Below, one piece after another: positions 24,479 through 32,749 of a DNA stretch of 64,000 nt (the first letter of the stretch is position 1; every line of letters begins with the position of its first letter). Location: positions 868,001 to 932,000 of the forward strand of contig NZ_FWFO01000001.1 in the NCBI RefSeq assembly GCF_900172225.1. Reading direction: 5' to 3'. A program made the position numbers and the translations under genes. The notes under the pieces were generated by a model, which was not told the DNA's origin, did no database searches, and was given only the letters and a program-made list of their open reading frames with translations. Origin of the DNA: Falsiruegeria litorea R37. GTDB taxonomy: Bacteria; Pseudomonadota; Alphaproteobacteria; Rhodobacterales; Rhodobacteraceae.

Positions 24479-25764
24479 ATACCGCAAGCAAAACACAAGT
24501 TGTGTCCAATCCCAACAGGTTGATATCGCTTTCCAACCTGCTGCCATGGGCCTTTGCCGCGCTGTTCCTGCTGTGTCTGCCACTGATCTTTCAGTCCAGT
24601 TCGGCCTTGACCATCATGAACCAGATGGCGATCACAATCGTCTTCGCGCTTAGCTATAACATGCTTCTGGGGCAGGGGGGCATGCTGTCCTTTGGGCACG
24701 CGGTCTACATGGGCCTGGGTGGGTTCTTTGCCATGCATGTGATGAACATGGTGGAATATGATGGCCTGTGGTTGCCCTTGCCGCTGCTGCCGGTTGTTGG
24801 CGGTGTGTTCGGCATGGCCTTTGCCTTCCTCATTGGCAGCTTCTCGACCCGTCGGGCAGGCACCGTGTTCGCGATGATTTCTCTGGGTGTGGGCGAGTTG
24901 ATCGCCGCCTGTTCGATCATCATTGTCGTCTTCTTTGGCGGTGAAGAGGGGATTTCAGGAGACCGGACCATGGGCCCCGAAGTTCTGGGTTACGATTTCG
25001 CCGCGCAGTCCGAGGTCTACTATCTAACCGTGATCTGGCTCTTGGTGGCCACAGCACTGATGTACCTTTTCTCGCGCACGCCGATTGGCCGTATTGCCAA
25101 CGCGGTTCGCGACAACGAAGAACGCGCCGAGTTCCTGGGTTATTCGCAACGCCGGGTGCGCTGGATGTCGTTCATCGCGTCGGGTTTCTTTGCAGGCGTC
25201 GCTGGCTCGCTCTTTGCCATCAACTTTGAGATCCTGACCGAAGAGAACCTGAACCTGGCGACCTCTGGCTCGATCCTGCTGATCACCTTCTTGGGGGGCG
25301 TCGGTTTCTTTGTCGGTCCTATCATCGGGGCGATCGTGTTCACCCTGCTGCAGACGGTTCTGGGTCTTTATACCGAGATCTGGTCGCTCTATCTGGGCAT
25401 CCTGTTCGTGGCCTGTGTGATGTTTTTCCCTGGTGGTTTTGCCGGGATCATCGCGATGCATCGCCGCCCGTTGGCTCTTGGCAAGCTGAACCTGTTGGTC
25501 GGTCCTTACCTCAAGGTTGCGATCCCTGCGATCACCAGCGTTCTTTCGCTGGCCGCGATCTTGGAAATCAGCTTCCACAAGCGCCATTCGTTTGGTGATG
25601 ACCACGAGATGTCCCTGTACGGCATCACCTTCGACAGTCATGGCTATCAAGCACTTGGCTTGTGCATCGTGATCGCTGCCATCTCGCTGTTCCTGGTCTC
25701 GCGCATTCTGCCGTCGATCAAGGCCGCCTGGGACGAAGCCAACCACGCAGGAGACGCCCAATGA
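24475..25764 (+). CDS. livM: ABC transporter permease (LivM-like)
   Basis: 429 aa. It has LivM landmarks (MLSFGHAVYMGLGGFFAMH, RIANAVRDNEERAEFLGY, ITFLGGVGFFVGPIIGA). It is about 100 residues longer than minimal LivM; the extra sequence is a C-terminal stretch ending with one more hydrophobic segment (about residues 390-415). Both neighbours overlap it by ATGA, so the subunits are translationally coupled. Confidence 0.92.
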   Translation: MNTASKTQVVSNPNRLISLSNLLPWAFAALFLLCLPLIFQSSSALTIMNQMAITIVFALSYNMLLGQGGMLSFGHAVYMGLGGFFAMHVMNMVEYDGLWLPLPLLPVVGGVFGMAFAFLIGSFSTRRAGTVFAMISLGVGELIAACSIIIVVFFGGEEGISGDRTMGPEVLGYDFAAQSEVYYLTVIWLLVATALMYLFSRTPIGRIANAVRDNEERAEFLGYSQRRVRWMSFIASGFFAGVAGSLFAINFEILTEENLNLATSGSILLITFLGGVGFFVGPIIGAIVFTLLQTVLGLYTEIWSLYLGILFVACVMFFPGGFAGIIAMHRRPLALGKLNLLVGPYLKVAIPAITSVLSLAAILEISFHKRHSFGDDHEMSLYGITFDSHGYQALGLCIVIAAISLFLVSRILPSIKAAWDEANHAGDAQ

Positions 25765-26525
25765 CAGTTCCCGCAATCGAACTGCGCAATCTGGAGAAGA
25801 GCTTTGGCCTGGCCAAGATCATCCAGGGCGTCAACCTCAAGATCGAAAAGGGCGAGCGTCATGCGGTGATCGGCCCGAACGGGGCAGGCAAATCCACCCT
25901 GTTCAACCTGATCACGGGTCGTTTCGCGCCGACCTCGGGCGGGGTATACCTGCATGGTGAAGATGTCAGCGGCATGCAGCCGTTCGAGATCAACCGACGC
26001 GGCCTGAGCCGGTCGTTCCAGATCACAAACATCTTCCCCAACATGACCGTGTTCGAGAACATTCGTTGCGGGCTGTTGTGGACGATGGGTTACAAATACT
26101 CGTTCTGGCACATGATCAATGGCCAACGCGATGTGACGGAAAAGGCAGAACAGATCCTGGAAGAGATCAATCTGACTGCACGTCGCGATCTTCTGGCGGG
26201 TACGCTGGCCTATGCCGAGCAGCGCGCGCTGGAAATCGGGATCACCATCGCAGGTGGCGCCGACATCATCCTGCTGGATGAGCCCTGTGCAGGGATGAGC
26301 CATTCGGAAACCGACCTGATCGTGGATCTGATCCGCAAGGTGACCGAGGACAAGACGCTGATGATCGTGGAACACGACATGGGTGTGATCTTTGACCTGG
26401 CCGACAAGATTTCGGTGCTGGTCTATGGCGAAATCATCGAGTCGGACGTGCCGGATGCCGTGCGTGCCTCGGCCAAGGTGAAAGAGGCCTATCTGGGTAC
26501 AACGCTTGAAGAAGAGGACGCGTAA
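25761..26525 (+). CDS. livG: ABC transporter ATPase (LivG-like)
   Basis: 254 aa from ATG 25761, overlapping livM by 4 bp. Walker A GPNGAGKST, the LivG segment LSRSFQITNIFPNMTVFENI, signature LAYAEQRALEIG and Walker B IILLDEPCAGM. It pairs with the LivF-like ATPase 1 bp downstream. Confidence 0.93.
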   Translation: MTVPAIELRNLEKSFGLAKIIQGVNLKIEKGERHAVIGPNGAGKSTLFNLITGRFAPTSGGVYLHGEDVSGMQPFEINRRGLSRSFQITNIFPNMTVFENIRCGLLWTMGYKYSFWHMINGQRDVTEKAEQILEEINLTARRDLLAGTLAYAEQRALEIGITIAGGADIILLDEPCAGMSHSETDLIVDLIRKVTEDKTLMIVEHDMGVIFDLADKISVLVYGEIIESDVPDAVRASAKVKEAYLGTTLEEEDA

Positions 26526-26526
26526 G

Positions 26527-27228
26527 ATGCTCAAGGTAAATGATCTTCACGCATACTACGGCAAAAGTCACATCCTGCAGGGCGTCAACCTTGAAGTCGG
26601 CGAAGGCGAGATCGTCTCGTTGTTGGGGCGCAACGGGGTGGGGCGGTCTACCACCTGCAAGGCGATCATGGGCGAGGTTGAACCCAAGGGATCGGTCCAG
26701 TTCCGCGGGGAAGAGCTTGCAGGGCGCAAGAGCTATGAGATCGCCAAGAAGGGCATAGGCTATGTACCCGAAAACCGCGATATCTTTCCCGGCCTGACCA
26801 CGCGCCAGAACCTGATGCTGGGCGTCAAGCCAGGGCAAAAGGACGGTGACGGGCGTTGGAATATGGAGGACATGTTCGACATGTTCCCCAACCTGCGAGA
26901 GCGGGCTGACGTCGATGCCTCGCTGATGTCCGGTGGCGAAAAGCAAATGCTGACCGTCTGCCGTGCACTGATGGGCGACCCGGATTTCATCATGATCGAC
27001 GAGCCGACCGAAGGTTTGGCCCCCAAGATCGTGGAGCAAGTGGGTGATCTTTTGCTGCAGATCGCTGAGCGGGGCGTTTCCATCCTGCTGGTGGAGCAAA
27101 AGCTTACCATCGCCATGCGGGTGACTAACCGCGTATACGTGATGGGCCACGGCCACATGGTGTTCGAAGGGACGCCGGATGATCTGAAAAACAACGCGGA
27201 AATCCGGCAGGAGTGGCTCGAGGTCTGA
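26527..27228 (+). CDS. livF: ABC transporter ATPase (LivF-like) with Arg in Walker A
   Basis: 233 aa. Walker A reads GRNGVGRST, so the phosphate-binding lysine at position 40 is arginine (codon CGG at 26644-26646), unlike the otherwise aligned LivF at 9956-10657 (K40). The signature (MSGGEKQ) and Walker B (IMIDEPTEG) are intact. Similar Arg variants seem to occur in other LivF relatives, from memory, so this may be a subfamily trait with one degenerate ATP site rather than a defect. A perfect bidirectional terminator follows. Confidence 0.9.
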   Translation: MLKVNDLHAYYGKSHILQGVNLEVGEGEIVSLLGRNGVGRSTTCKAIMGEVEPKGSVQFRGEELAGRKSYEIAKKGIGYVPENRDIFPGLTTRQNLMLGVKPGQKDGDGRWNMEDMFDMFPNLRERADVDASLMSGGEKQMLTVCRALMGDPDFIMIDEPTEGLAPKIVEQVGDLLLQIAERGVSILLVEQKLTIAMRVTNRVYVMGHGHMVFEGTPDDLKNNAEIRQEWLEV

Positions 27229-27250
27229 TCCCTGAACCACGTACAAAAGA

Positions 27251-27283
27251 AAACGGCCAGCAATTCATTGCTGGCCGTTTTCG
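27251..27283. terminator. Bidirectional terminator between livF and tetR1
   Basis: Perfect 14-bp arms AAACGGCCAGCAAT / ATTGCTGGCCGTTT with a TTTT tail on the plus strand and a purine/T-rich flank on the minus strand. It separates convergent genes. Confidence 0.9.
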
Positions 27284-27298
27284 TTTGGATGCTTGATG

Positions 27299-27889
27299 TC
27301 AGCTGATTTCGCGCAGCGAATTGGCCAACCGCAAAGAGGCGAAATAGGATGAGTAGGCCCACTCGGACGGTGGGGCGAGTGGCGCGAGTGAATCCGTGGT
27401 CAGGTAGAGACCAATAACACCTTGGGCAACGATATCGCATTCCGCCTTTGGGGCATGCGGATAGTTACGTTGCATGACCTCGCTGGCCATATCGAAAAAC
27501 GACTGCATGACCGAAATCAGCTCTTCGCGCAGGCCGGGATAGCTATCCGAGGAATGAGTGAGAGACTGGAACACGATGTTCAGGCGCGGGTCGGTTTCGC
27601 TTTGTGGCGTATAAAGGGCATCGATGAAGTCCTTAGCCGTGGGATACCCTTCAAGGGCCTCACGCATCCCTTGGACCAATTCATTGATCGCAGAGATCAC
27701 GTATTCAGACAGGGCTTTGACCATGTCATCTCGGTTGCCCAGGTGATGACGGATCAGCGGCCGCTTCAATCCTGCTTCAGTAGCGATACGTTCCAGCGTG
27801 GCGCCTTCTATGCCGTACTTTGAGGCGCAGGTCAGGAATGCATCAAGAACTTCAGCCTTGCGCTGTTTTTGAACCGACGGTCGACCCAT
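27299..27889 (-). CDS. TetR-family transcriptional regulator (TetR1)
   Basis: 196 aa. The N-terminal HTH (about residues 12-55) has GIEGATLERIATEAGLKRPLIRHHLGNRDDM, followed by an alpha-helical ligand-binding domain. It converges with the liv operon. No copy of the five-site palindrome lies near its own start, so it is the less likely owner of that motif, though not excluded. Ligand unknown. Confidence 0.9.
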   Translation of the reverse strand: MGRPSVQKQRKAEVLDAFLTCASKYGIEGATLERIATEAGLKRPLIRHHLGNRDDMVKALSEYVISAINELVQGMREALEGYPTAKDFIDALYTPQSETDPRLNIVFQSLTHSSDSYPGLREELISVMQSFFDMASEVMQRNYPHAPKAECDIVAQGVIGLYLTTDSLAPLAPPSEWAYSSYFASLRLANSLREIS

Positions 27890-27983
27890 CTTTATGAAAT
27901 GTCCTTTCCAAAAATTCCGTATTCGTCAACAAGCGACTTGGTTAATGATTGTTATGCGCATTCATATGCTGACACTTTGATAT

Positions 27984-28955
27984 TTAATTTTCCACTTTCA
28001 GCAGTCCTGTCAAGACAAACTCGTGCAGTGCTGTTTTAACCTCATCAACGGGAAAGTGCCCAATGCTCCAATGTCGCAACGCCCAGACGGTGCATAGGAA
28101 GTAGATGAAGTTGGACAAAAGCTCGGTGTTTACAGGCCGGAAGAACCCTTTCTCGACGCCGTCATCGATAATGGCCTGCCAGCGGCGCATGAAGTCACGT
28201 TCGGTGTCAAACACCTTCATGCGGTTTTCGGCGCTAAGTGAGCGGGTTTCGGAGTATACCAAATTGATATATTTTCGATTTTCGCCAATGTAGTCGATGT
28301 ATTTGTCGACTGCGCTGATCAGGTTTTCTTCTGGATTGCCAGAGCTGAATTCCTGATTGTCGAAGAATGTAAACATGCCCTGCATGTTCACGGTCATGAT
28401 CAGGTAAAGGATGTCGTCCTTATCCTTGATGTATTTGTACATCAACGGCACGGACAGACCTGCCTCACGTGCAATTTCACGCATTGTAGAATTGCCGAAC
28501 CCATGGCGGGCAATGACTTTGCAAGCGCCTTCGAAAATTTGCAATCGCCGCATTTCAGCGGTGCTGGAAAGAGCTTCTTTTCCTGTGGCAGCGGTCTTTT
28601 CGGACCTGTCTACGGCCGCAGCCTGATCTTCGGGCGCGGGTTCCTTGACCTGAAAGACACATAGTGCTTCTGCCACATTTCGTTTCTTAGAAGAGCCTTC
28701 GGTGAGCTGCGATAGGATCACCCGGCAGACCTGCTGATCCGCCCCTTTGGCGGACAGCCGTGTTGATTTTGCAACAAGTGATTCCCCAGAAGGCGGCGCG
28801 AGGGTCGAAACTGTGCTTGTGATCAGTTGTAGTTCGCCGTCAACATCACGTTCCAGCTCGTGGCGGGCAGCCTCGAGCGCGAGAGACGAAAAAGCACTAT
28901 CGCTTTGTTTTTTCGATATGAAATCAGCCATTTGTGCTGATGAATACGAATACAT
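27984..28955 (-). CDS. TetR-family regulator with a 130-residue N-terminal extension (TetR2)
   Basis: 323 aa, far longer than the usual ~200. The TetR HTH begins near residue 135 (IFEGACKVIARHGFGNSTMREIAREAG, then LSVPLMYKYIKDKDDI), followed by a normal C-terminal domain. Residues 1-130 match nothing I recognise and are rich in Ser, Ala, Glu and Lys, with a helical first half and a probably disordered linker. It starts at ATG 28953-28955; an internal ATG (28929-28931) lacks a ribosome-binding site. Two palindrome copies lie in the gap to the divergent LLM operon, making it the best candidate regulator. Confidence 0.88.
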   Translation of the reverse strand: MYSYSSAQMADFISKKQSDSAFSSLALEAARHELERDVDGELQLITSTVSTLAPPSGESLVAKSTRLSAKGADQQVCRVILSQLTEGSSKKRNVAEALCVFQVKEPAPEDQAAAVDRSEKTAATGKEALSSTAEMRRLQIFEGACKVIARHGFGNSTMREIAREAGLSVPLMYKYIKDKDDILYLIMTVNMQGMFTFFDNQEFSSGNPEENLISAVDKYIDYIGENRKYINLVYSETRSLSAENRMKVFDTERDFMRRWQAIIDDGVEKGFFRPVNTELLSNFIYFLCTVWALRHWSIGHFPVDEVKTALHEFVLTGLLKVEN

Positions 28956-29045
28956 TCTTCGCCCCAGGTTCCCTTACGTTGCATGCATACGATGCGTGGC
29001 TCAGCGGTGGTTGTCCAGCGAGATTCCTTGGTCTAGAGTGAAAAA

Positions 29046-29063
29046 GGAGTGACCGTTCACTAA
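29046..29063. promoter_or_regulatory. TetR-type palindrome, copy 2 (tetR2/LLM gap)
   Basis: GGAGTGACCGTTCACTAA matches 15 of 18 positions of TTAGTGAACGTTCACTAA. It is 91 bp upstream of tetR2, consistent with autoregulation. Confidence 0.6.
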
Positions 29064-29145
29064 ATTTCCTGACGAAGGGTCATTTCTAAACCTCTGTAAC
29101 ATATCAACAAAATTTGTTTGACGACACCGTGTTTTCAGGTGAAGG

Positions 29146-29163
29146 TTAGTGAACGTTCATTAT
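29146..29163. promoter_or_regulatory. TetR-type palindrome, copy 3 (before the LLM operon)
   Basis: TTAGTGAACGTTCATTAT matches 16 of 18 positions and ends 16 bp before the LLM start, a position where binding would block transcription initiation or early elongation. Confidence 0.65.
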
Positions 29164-29179
29164 AGCGGGGAAGCGCGCC

Positions 29180-30313
29180 ATGAAATTCAAGATTCTTGCC
29201 ATCCCGTTCGCTCGGCAACATGGCGAAGACGCCCAACTTGCCGGTCGCGATCCGGGTCGATTCAACAAGATGATGCACACGCTGCGGGACCAGATGGTTC
29301 TGGCAGAAGAGCTGGGATACGAAGGGTTCTGTTTGACCGAGCATCACATGCAGGTCGAAGGGGTGGAATGCACCACCAACCCGCTGTTCTGGAACATGTA
29401 CATCGCGCAGCACACCAAGAACTTTAAGGTGGGTCAGCTGGGTATGAACCTGACCGCGATGAACCCGATCACCACGGCGGAAAACATCGCGATGCTCGAC
29501 CATATGACAGGCGGTCGAGTGTTTGCGGGCTTCTCTCGTGGCAACACCCCTCGTTGGACCGCAACCATGGGGCAGCACCTGGACATCACCTCGGCCGAGT
29601 CAGACAAGTCCGAGGCGGATCAGCGCAACCGCCGCGCCATGTACGAGAACTGGCGCCTGATCAAATCGCTCTGGACCGACGATCTGACCGAGCATCAGGG
29701 CGAGTTTTGGAACTTCCCGTCGAATGTTGAATGGGAATTCAATCCGACCAAACTCTGGGGTGGTGACAACCCGGTTGATGAAAACAAGGTCCTGCGCAAA
29801 TCGGGCATCGTTCCGCGTCCGCTGCAGCAACCGCACCCCAAGGTCTATGCGCCCTTCTCCTACTCGATGGAAACCGCACGGTTCTGGGCCTCTGAAGGCG
29901 CCAAGATGGTGTCGTTCGTGACCGCCGACAAAGAAGAGTTCATGCCGGTCATTCTGGAACAGTGTCTGGCGGCCGCGCATGAAAAGGGTCTGACAGAGAC
30001 AACCAACAACGACGTTCTGGCGTTGGGTGGTCACCTGCTGATGGGTAAAACCCCGGAAAAGACCAAGCAATACCGCGGCATGTTCGACGAGTTGTGGGGC
30101 AAAGCCTATGACGCGCCGCCCTATCACGTGCCGTTGGGCCGTGTCTGGGATGGTTCGCGTCAACAGGTTGTGGATCAGATCAGTGAACTGGCCGAGCGCT
30201 ATCAGATTGATGAGTTCTTTGTCTGGCACCACGTGAACTATTTCGGCGACGACATCGAGCAAGAGGCTCTGATCGAGTTCTCCGAAGGTGTCATCAAGCA
30301 GGTCAACGGCTGA
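29180..30313 (+). CDS. LLM-class flavin-dependent monooxygenase
   Basis: 377 aa, a luciferase-like TIM barrel. Typical segments are the N-terminal MVLAEELGYEGFCLTEHH, LGMNLTAMNPITTAENIAMLDHMTGGR and GFSRG. Such enzymes use reduced FMN from a partner reductase and O2 to oxygenate organic substrates; the reductase is the next gene. First in a long plus-strand operon ending in acyl-CoA degradation genes, it probably performs the initial oxidation. The substrate is not deducible. Confidence 0.92.
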   Translation: MKFKILAIPFARQHGEDAQLAGRDPGRFNKMMHTLRDQMVLAEELGYEGFCLTEHHMQVEGVECTTNPLFWNMYIAQHTKNFKVGQLGMNLTAMNPITTAENIAMLDHMTGGRVFAGFSRGNTPRWTATMGQHLDITSAESDKSEADQRNRRAMYENWRLIKSLWTDDLTEHQGEFWNFPSNVEWEFNPTKLWGGDNPVDENKVLRKSGIVPRPLQQPHPKVYAPFSYSMETARFWASEGAKMVSFVTADKEEFMPVILEQCLAAAHEKGLTETTNNDVLALGGHLLMGKTPEKTKQYRGMFDELWGKAYDAPPYHVPLGRVWDGSRQQVVDQISELAERYQIDEFFVWHHVNYFGDDIEQEALIEFSEGVIKQVNG

Positions 30314-30320
30314 TCGCCAC

Positions 30321-30342
30321 GGTCGGGCCGCAACGCCCGACC
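30321..30342 (+). other. Intercistronic 8-bp hairpin
   Basis: GGTCGGGC/GCCCGACC around a 6-bp loop between the monooxygenase and flavin reductase genes, without a T-run. It may favour higher monooxygenase mRNA levels. Confidence 0.5.
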
Positions 30343-30363
30343 CCTATGACAAGGGAGGTCGCC

Positions 30364-30864
30364 ATGACCCAAGACAATACGCAAGAGCTGTTCAAGCAGG
30401 GCATGCAACTGCTGGCGGCCTCGACCACCATTATCACGTCCGAGCATGACGGCGCGCGCGCAGGCATGGCGGCCACGGCTGTGACCTCGCTGGCGGCGGA
30501 CCCGCCATCGCTGCTGATCTGCACCAATCGCACGGCGCGCACGTTCGACTACATCATGGGGTCGAACAAGTTTGCTGTGAACGTGGTGCCCGACAGCCTG
30601 ACAGATGTGGTTGGTGCGTTCTCTTCGAAAGAGGACAAGGAAAAGCAGTTCCAGATGGCCGGTACATGGGAACGGTCGGCGGGCGGTTTGCCGATCCTGA
30701 AAGAGGCGGTCGCCTCGTTTGAATGCACGGTCAGCGAATGGACAGACGCGCACACGCATCGGGTCTTCTTTGGCTTGGTGGATGCTGTGCACCTGAACCC
30801 GCAAGCCTCGGCGCTGATCTATGCGCAACGTGGCTTTTACAAACTCGCGCCGGTGGCGGCGTAA
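30364..30864 (+). CDS. Flavin reductase (HpaC-like)
   Basis: 166 aa from ATG 30364 behind AAGGGAGG. The flavin-reductase-like split-barrel domain is shown by AGMAATAVTSLAADPPSLLICTNR and the central KFAVNVV. It supplies free reduced FMN to the LLM monooxygenase immediately upstream, forming a two-component system in the cytoplasm. Confidence 0.92.
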   Translation: MTQDNTQELFKQGMQLLAASTTIITSEHDGARAGMAATAVTSLAADPPSLLICTNRTARTFDYIMGSNKFAVNVVPDSLTDVVGAFSSKEDKEKQFQMAGTWERSAGGLPILKEAVASFECTVSEWTDAHTHRVFFGLVDAVHLNPQASALIYAQRGFYKLAPVAA

Positions 30865-30881
30865 CCCCGTTGGAGGACAAG

Positions 30882-31259
30882 ATGGCGGATATCGCAACAC
30901 TCGAAGCCATGATGCAGGATTATATGATCGGCCTGCACGAAGGTGATGTCGCAGCAATCGACAAGCAGTTTCTGCCCGAATGTGATCTGTGCTGTGTCAA
31001 TGATGATGGCAGCTATGTCCACATGACGCTGCAGCAGTACAAGGACCTGGTCGCTGGCCGCAAAAGCCCCAAGGAGTTGGGTTATCCTGTCTATGGCCAC
31101 GTGGTGCACATCGACCAGTCGGGTCCCAACACAGCGTTCGTGAAAATCGACTGTGCGGTGCAGCCCAAATACTTCATTGACTACCTGTCTCTGATCAAGA
31201 CCAACGGCGAATGGAAAATCGCCTCTAAGGTCTACTACGTGAAGAAGTACGAAGAGTAA
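30882..31259 (+). CDS. NTF2-like/SnoaL-fold small protein
   Basis: 125 aa from ATG 30882 behind TGGAGG. The length and alternating pattern fit the putative lumazine-binding or SnoaL-like NTF2 fold (N-terminal helices, then HMTLQQYKDLV and a C-terminal DYLSLIKTNGEWKIASKVYY strand pair). Members act as small hydrolases, isomerases or ligand binders. Its place between flavin reductase and amidase suggests processing of the monooxygenase product, but no catalytic residues can be assigned. Confidence 0.8.
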   Translation: MADIATLEAMMQDYMIGLHEGDVAAIDKQFLPECDLCCVNDDGSYVHMTLQQYKDLVAGRKSPKELGYPVYGHVVHIDQSGPNTAFVKIDCAVQPKYFIDYLSLIKTNGEWKIASKVYYVKKYEE

Positions 31260-31286
31260 CAAACCCTTAGCCTGTCCGAGACGATT

Positions 31287-32675
31287 ATGACCGTGTCCGT
31301 GTCCCATCTATCTGCGGTCGAAATGACCGATCTGTTCCGACGCCGCGAGCTGTCGCCGGTTGAGGCCCTGACAGCAACGCTGGCCCGGATCGAAGAGGTC
31401 AATCCAAAGATCAATGCGATCTATCACATCGACCGTGATGGAGCATTGGCGCAGGCAAAGGCATCCGAACTCCGTTGGCGCGACGGCGCGCCCTTGGGTT
31501 GGCTCGATGGGGTGCCAACCACGATCAAGGACGCGCTGGAAACCAACGGTCTGCCGGCCCATCGTGGGTCGGCAGCTGGCAGCGGGGTGATCCACTCCTC
31601 CGATCACCCCACTGTCGCAAGAATGCGCGACAGCGGCGCTGTCATCGTCGGCAAGAACACCATGTGTGACTATGGCATCCTGGCGGCAGGTGTCAGCTCG
31701 TACCACGGCGTTACTCGCAACCCCTGGGATCTGAGCAAGACCACTGGCGCGTCCTCCTCTGGGGCCTCGGCCAGCGTCTGCGCCGGGATCGAACCGGTGT
31801 CGATTGGCACCGACATCGTCGGTTCCATCCGTCTGCCGGCCTCTTACTGTGGTCTTGTGGGGCACAAGCCGTCTTATGGCCGCGTGCCGTACTATTTCCA
31901 AGGTAGCCCCGTTCTGGTCGCGGGTCCCTTGGCACGCTCGATCACCGACGTGGCGCTGCACATGAACGTGCTGACCGGCGCGGATGCGCGTGACTTCTCG
32001 GCCCTTCCGCGTGACGGTGTGGACTATGTTGCCGAGCTTGACCGTTTTGATCCGGCAGGCAAACGCGCGCTTGTGATCACCGAGCTGGGGATCGGCGAGC
32101 CTGTGGCAGAAGACGTGGCCAATGCCATCGTGCGCGCTGGAGAGGCGCTGCGCGGGCAGGGGGTGCATGTCGACCGCCTCGACACAGTCCCATTTGAGCG
32201 CGGAGAGTGGGAACCTGCCGAACTGTTCTACATGGTCCGCACCCTGAGCGAGTTGAGCCAGCACCCGGATGCAGAACAACGCAAGACGCCGGTGATCTAT
32301 GACTGGACCCGCCGGGCGTTGGAGCTGACAGCGCTGGACCACCACGCCAATTTCTTCGCCACGCAGCTGTTGCGTGAACGGACACTGAACCTGATCAAAG
32401 GGTATGATTTCCTGATCCTGCCCTCGACCCCCGACACCGCCTTTGATGCTGAGCTGCCCGGCTCGGACCCGACCCGTATCTTTGAAAGCTGGGCCAATAC
32501 GTTCCTGTTAAACTTGACCGAGCAACCCGGATCAAACGTGCCCATGGGGCTGGACCGCAATGGCTTGCCCATTGGCGTTCAGATCATCGGTCAACGCTAT
32601 GACGACGTGGGTGTTCTGGGCCTGAGCCATGTTCTGGAACAAGCCGTCGGACGCCTGACACCACCAAAACTCTGA
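31287..32675 (+). CDS. Amidase-signature-family hydrolase
   Basis: 462 aa. The Ser-cisSer-Lys triad is visible: K81 (VPTTIKD), S156 in GASSSG and nucleophile S180 in GTDIVGSIRLPA, with the family's spacing of 24 between the serines. It hydrolyses amides or related esters in the cytoplasm. Located after the oxygenase genes and before an acyl-CoA ligase, it may release the carboxylic acid that the ligase activates. Substrate unknown. Confidence 0.92.
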   Translation: MTVSVSHLSAVEMTDLFRRRELSPVEALTATLARIEEVNPKINAIYHIDRDGALAQAKASELRWRDGAPLGWLDGVPTTIKDALETNGLPAHRGSAAGSGVIHSSDHPTVARMRDSGAVIVGKNTMCDYGILAAGVSSYHGVTRNPWDLSKTTGASSSGASASVCAGIEPVSIGTDIVGSIRLPASYCGLVGHKPSYGRVPYYFQGSPVLVAGPLARSITDVALHMNVLTGADARDFSALPRDGVDYVAELDRFDPAGKRALVITELGIGEPVAEDVANAIVRAGEALRGQGVHVDRLDTVPFERGEWEPAELFYMVRTLSELSQHPDAEQRKTPVIYDWTRRALELTALDHHANFFATQLLRERTLNLIKGYDFLILPSTPDTAFDAELPGSDPTRIFESWANTFLLNLTEQPGSNVPMGLDRNGLPIGVQIIGQRYDDVGVLGLSHVLEQAVGRLTPPKL

Positions 32676-32749
32676 ACCCTATCAAACCCTGAACATCCAT
32701 CTGCCAGGTGGGGGAGACCCTCCGGCAGTTCAATACGGGAGGATACCCC

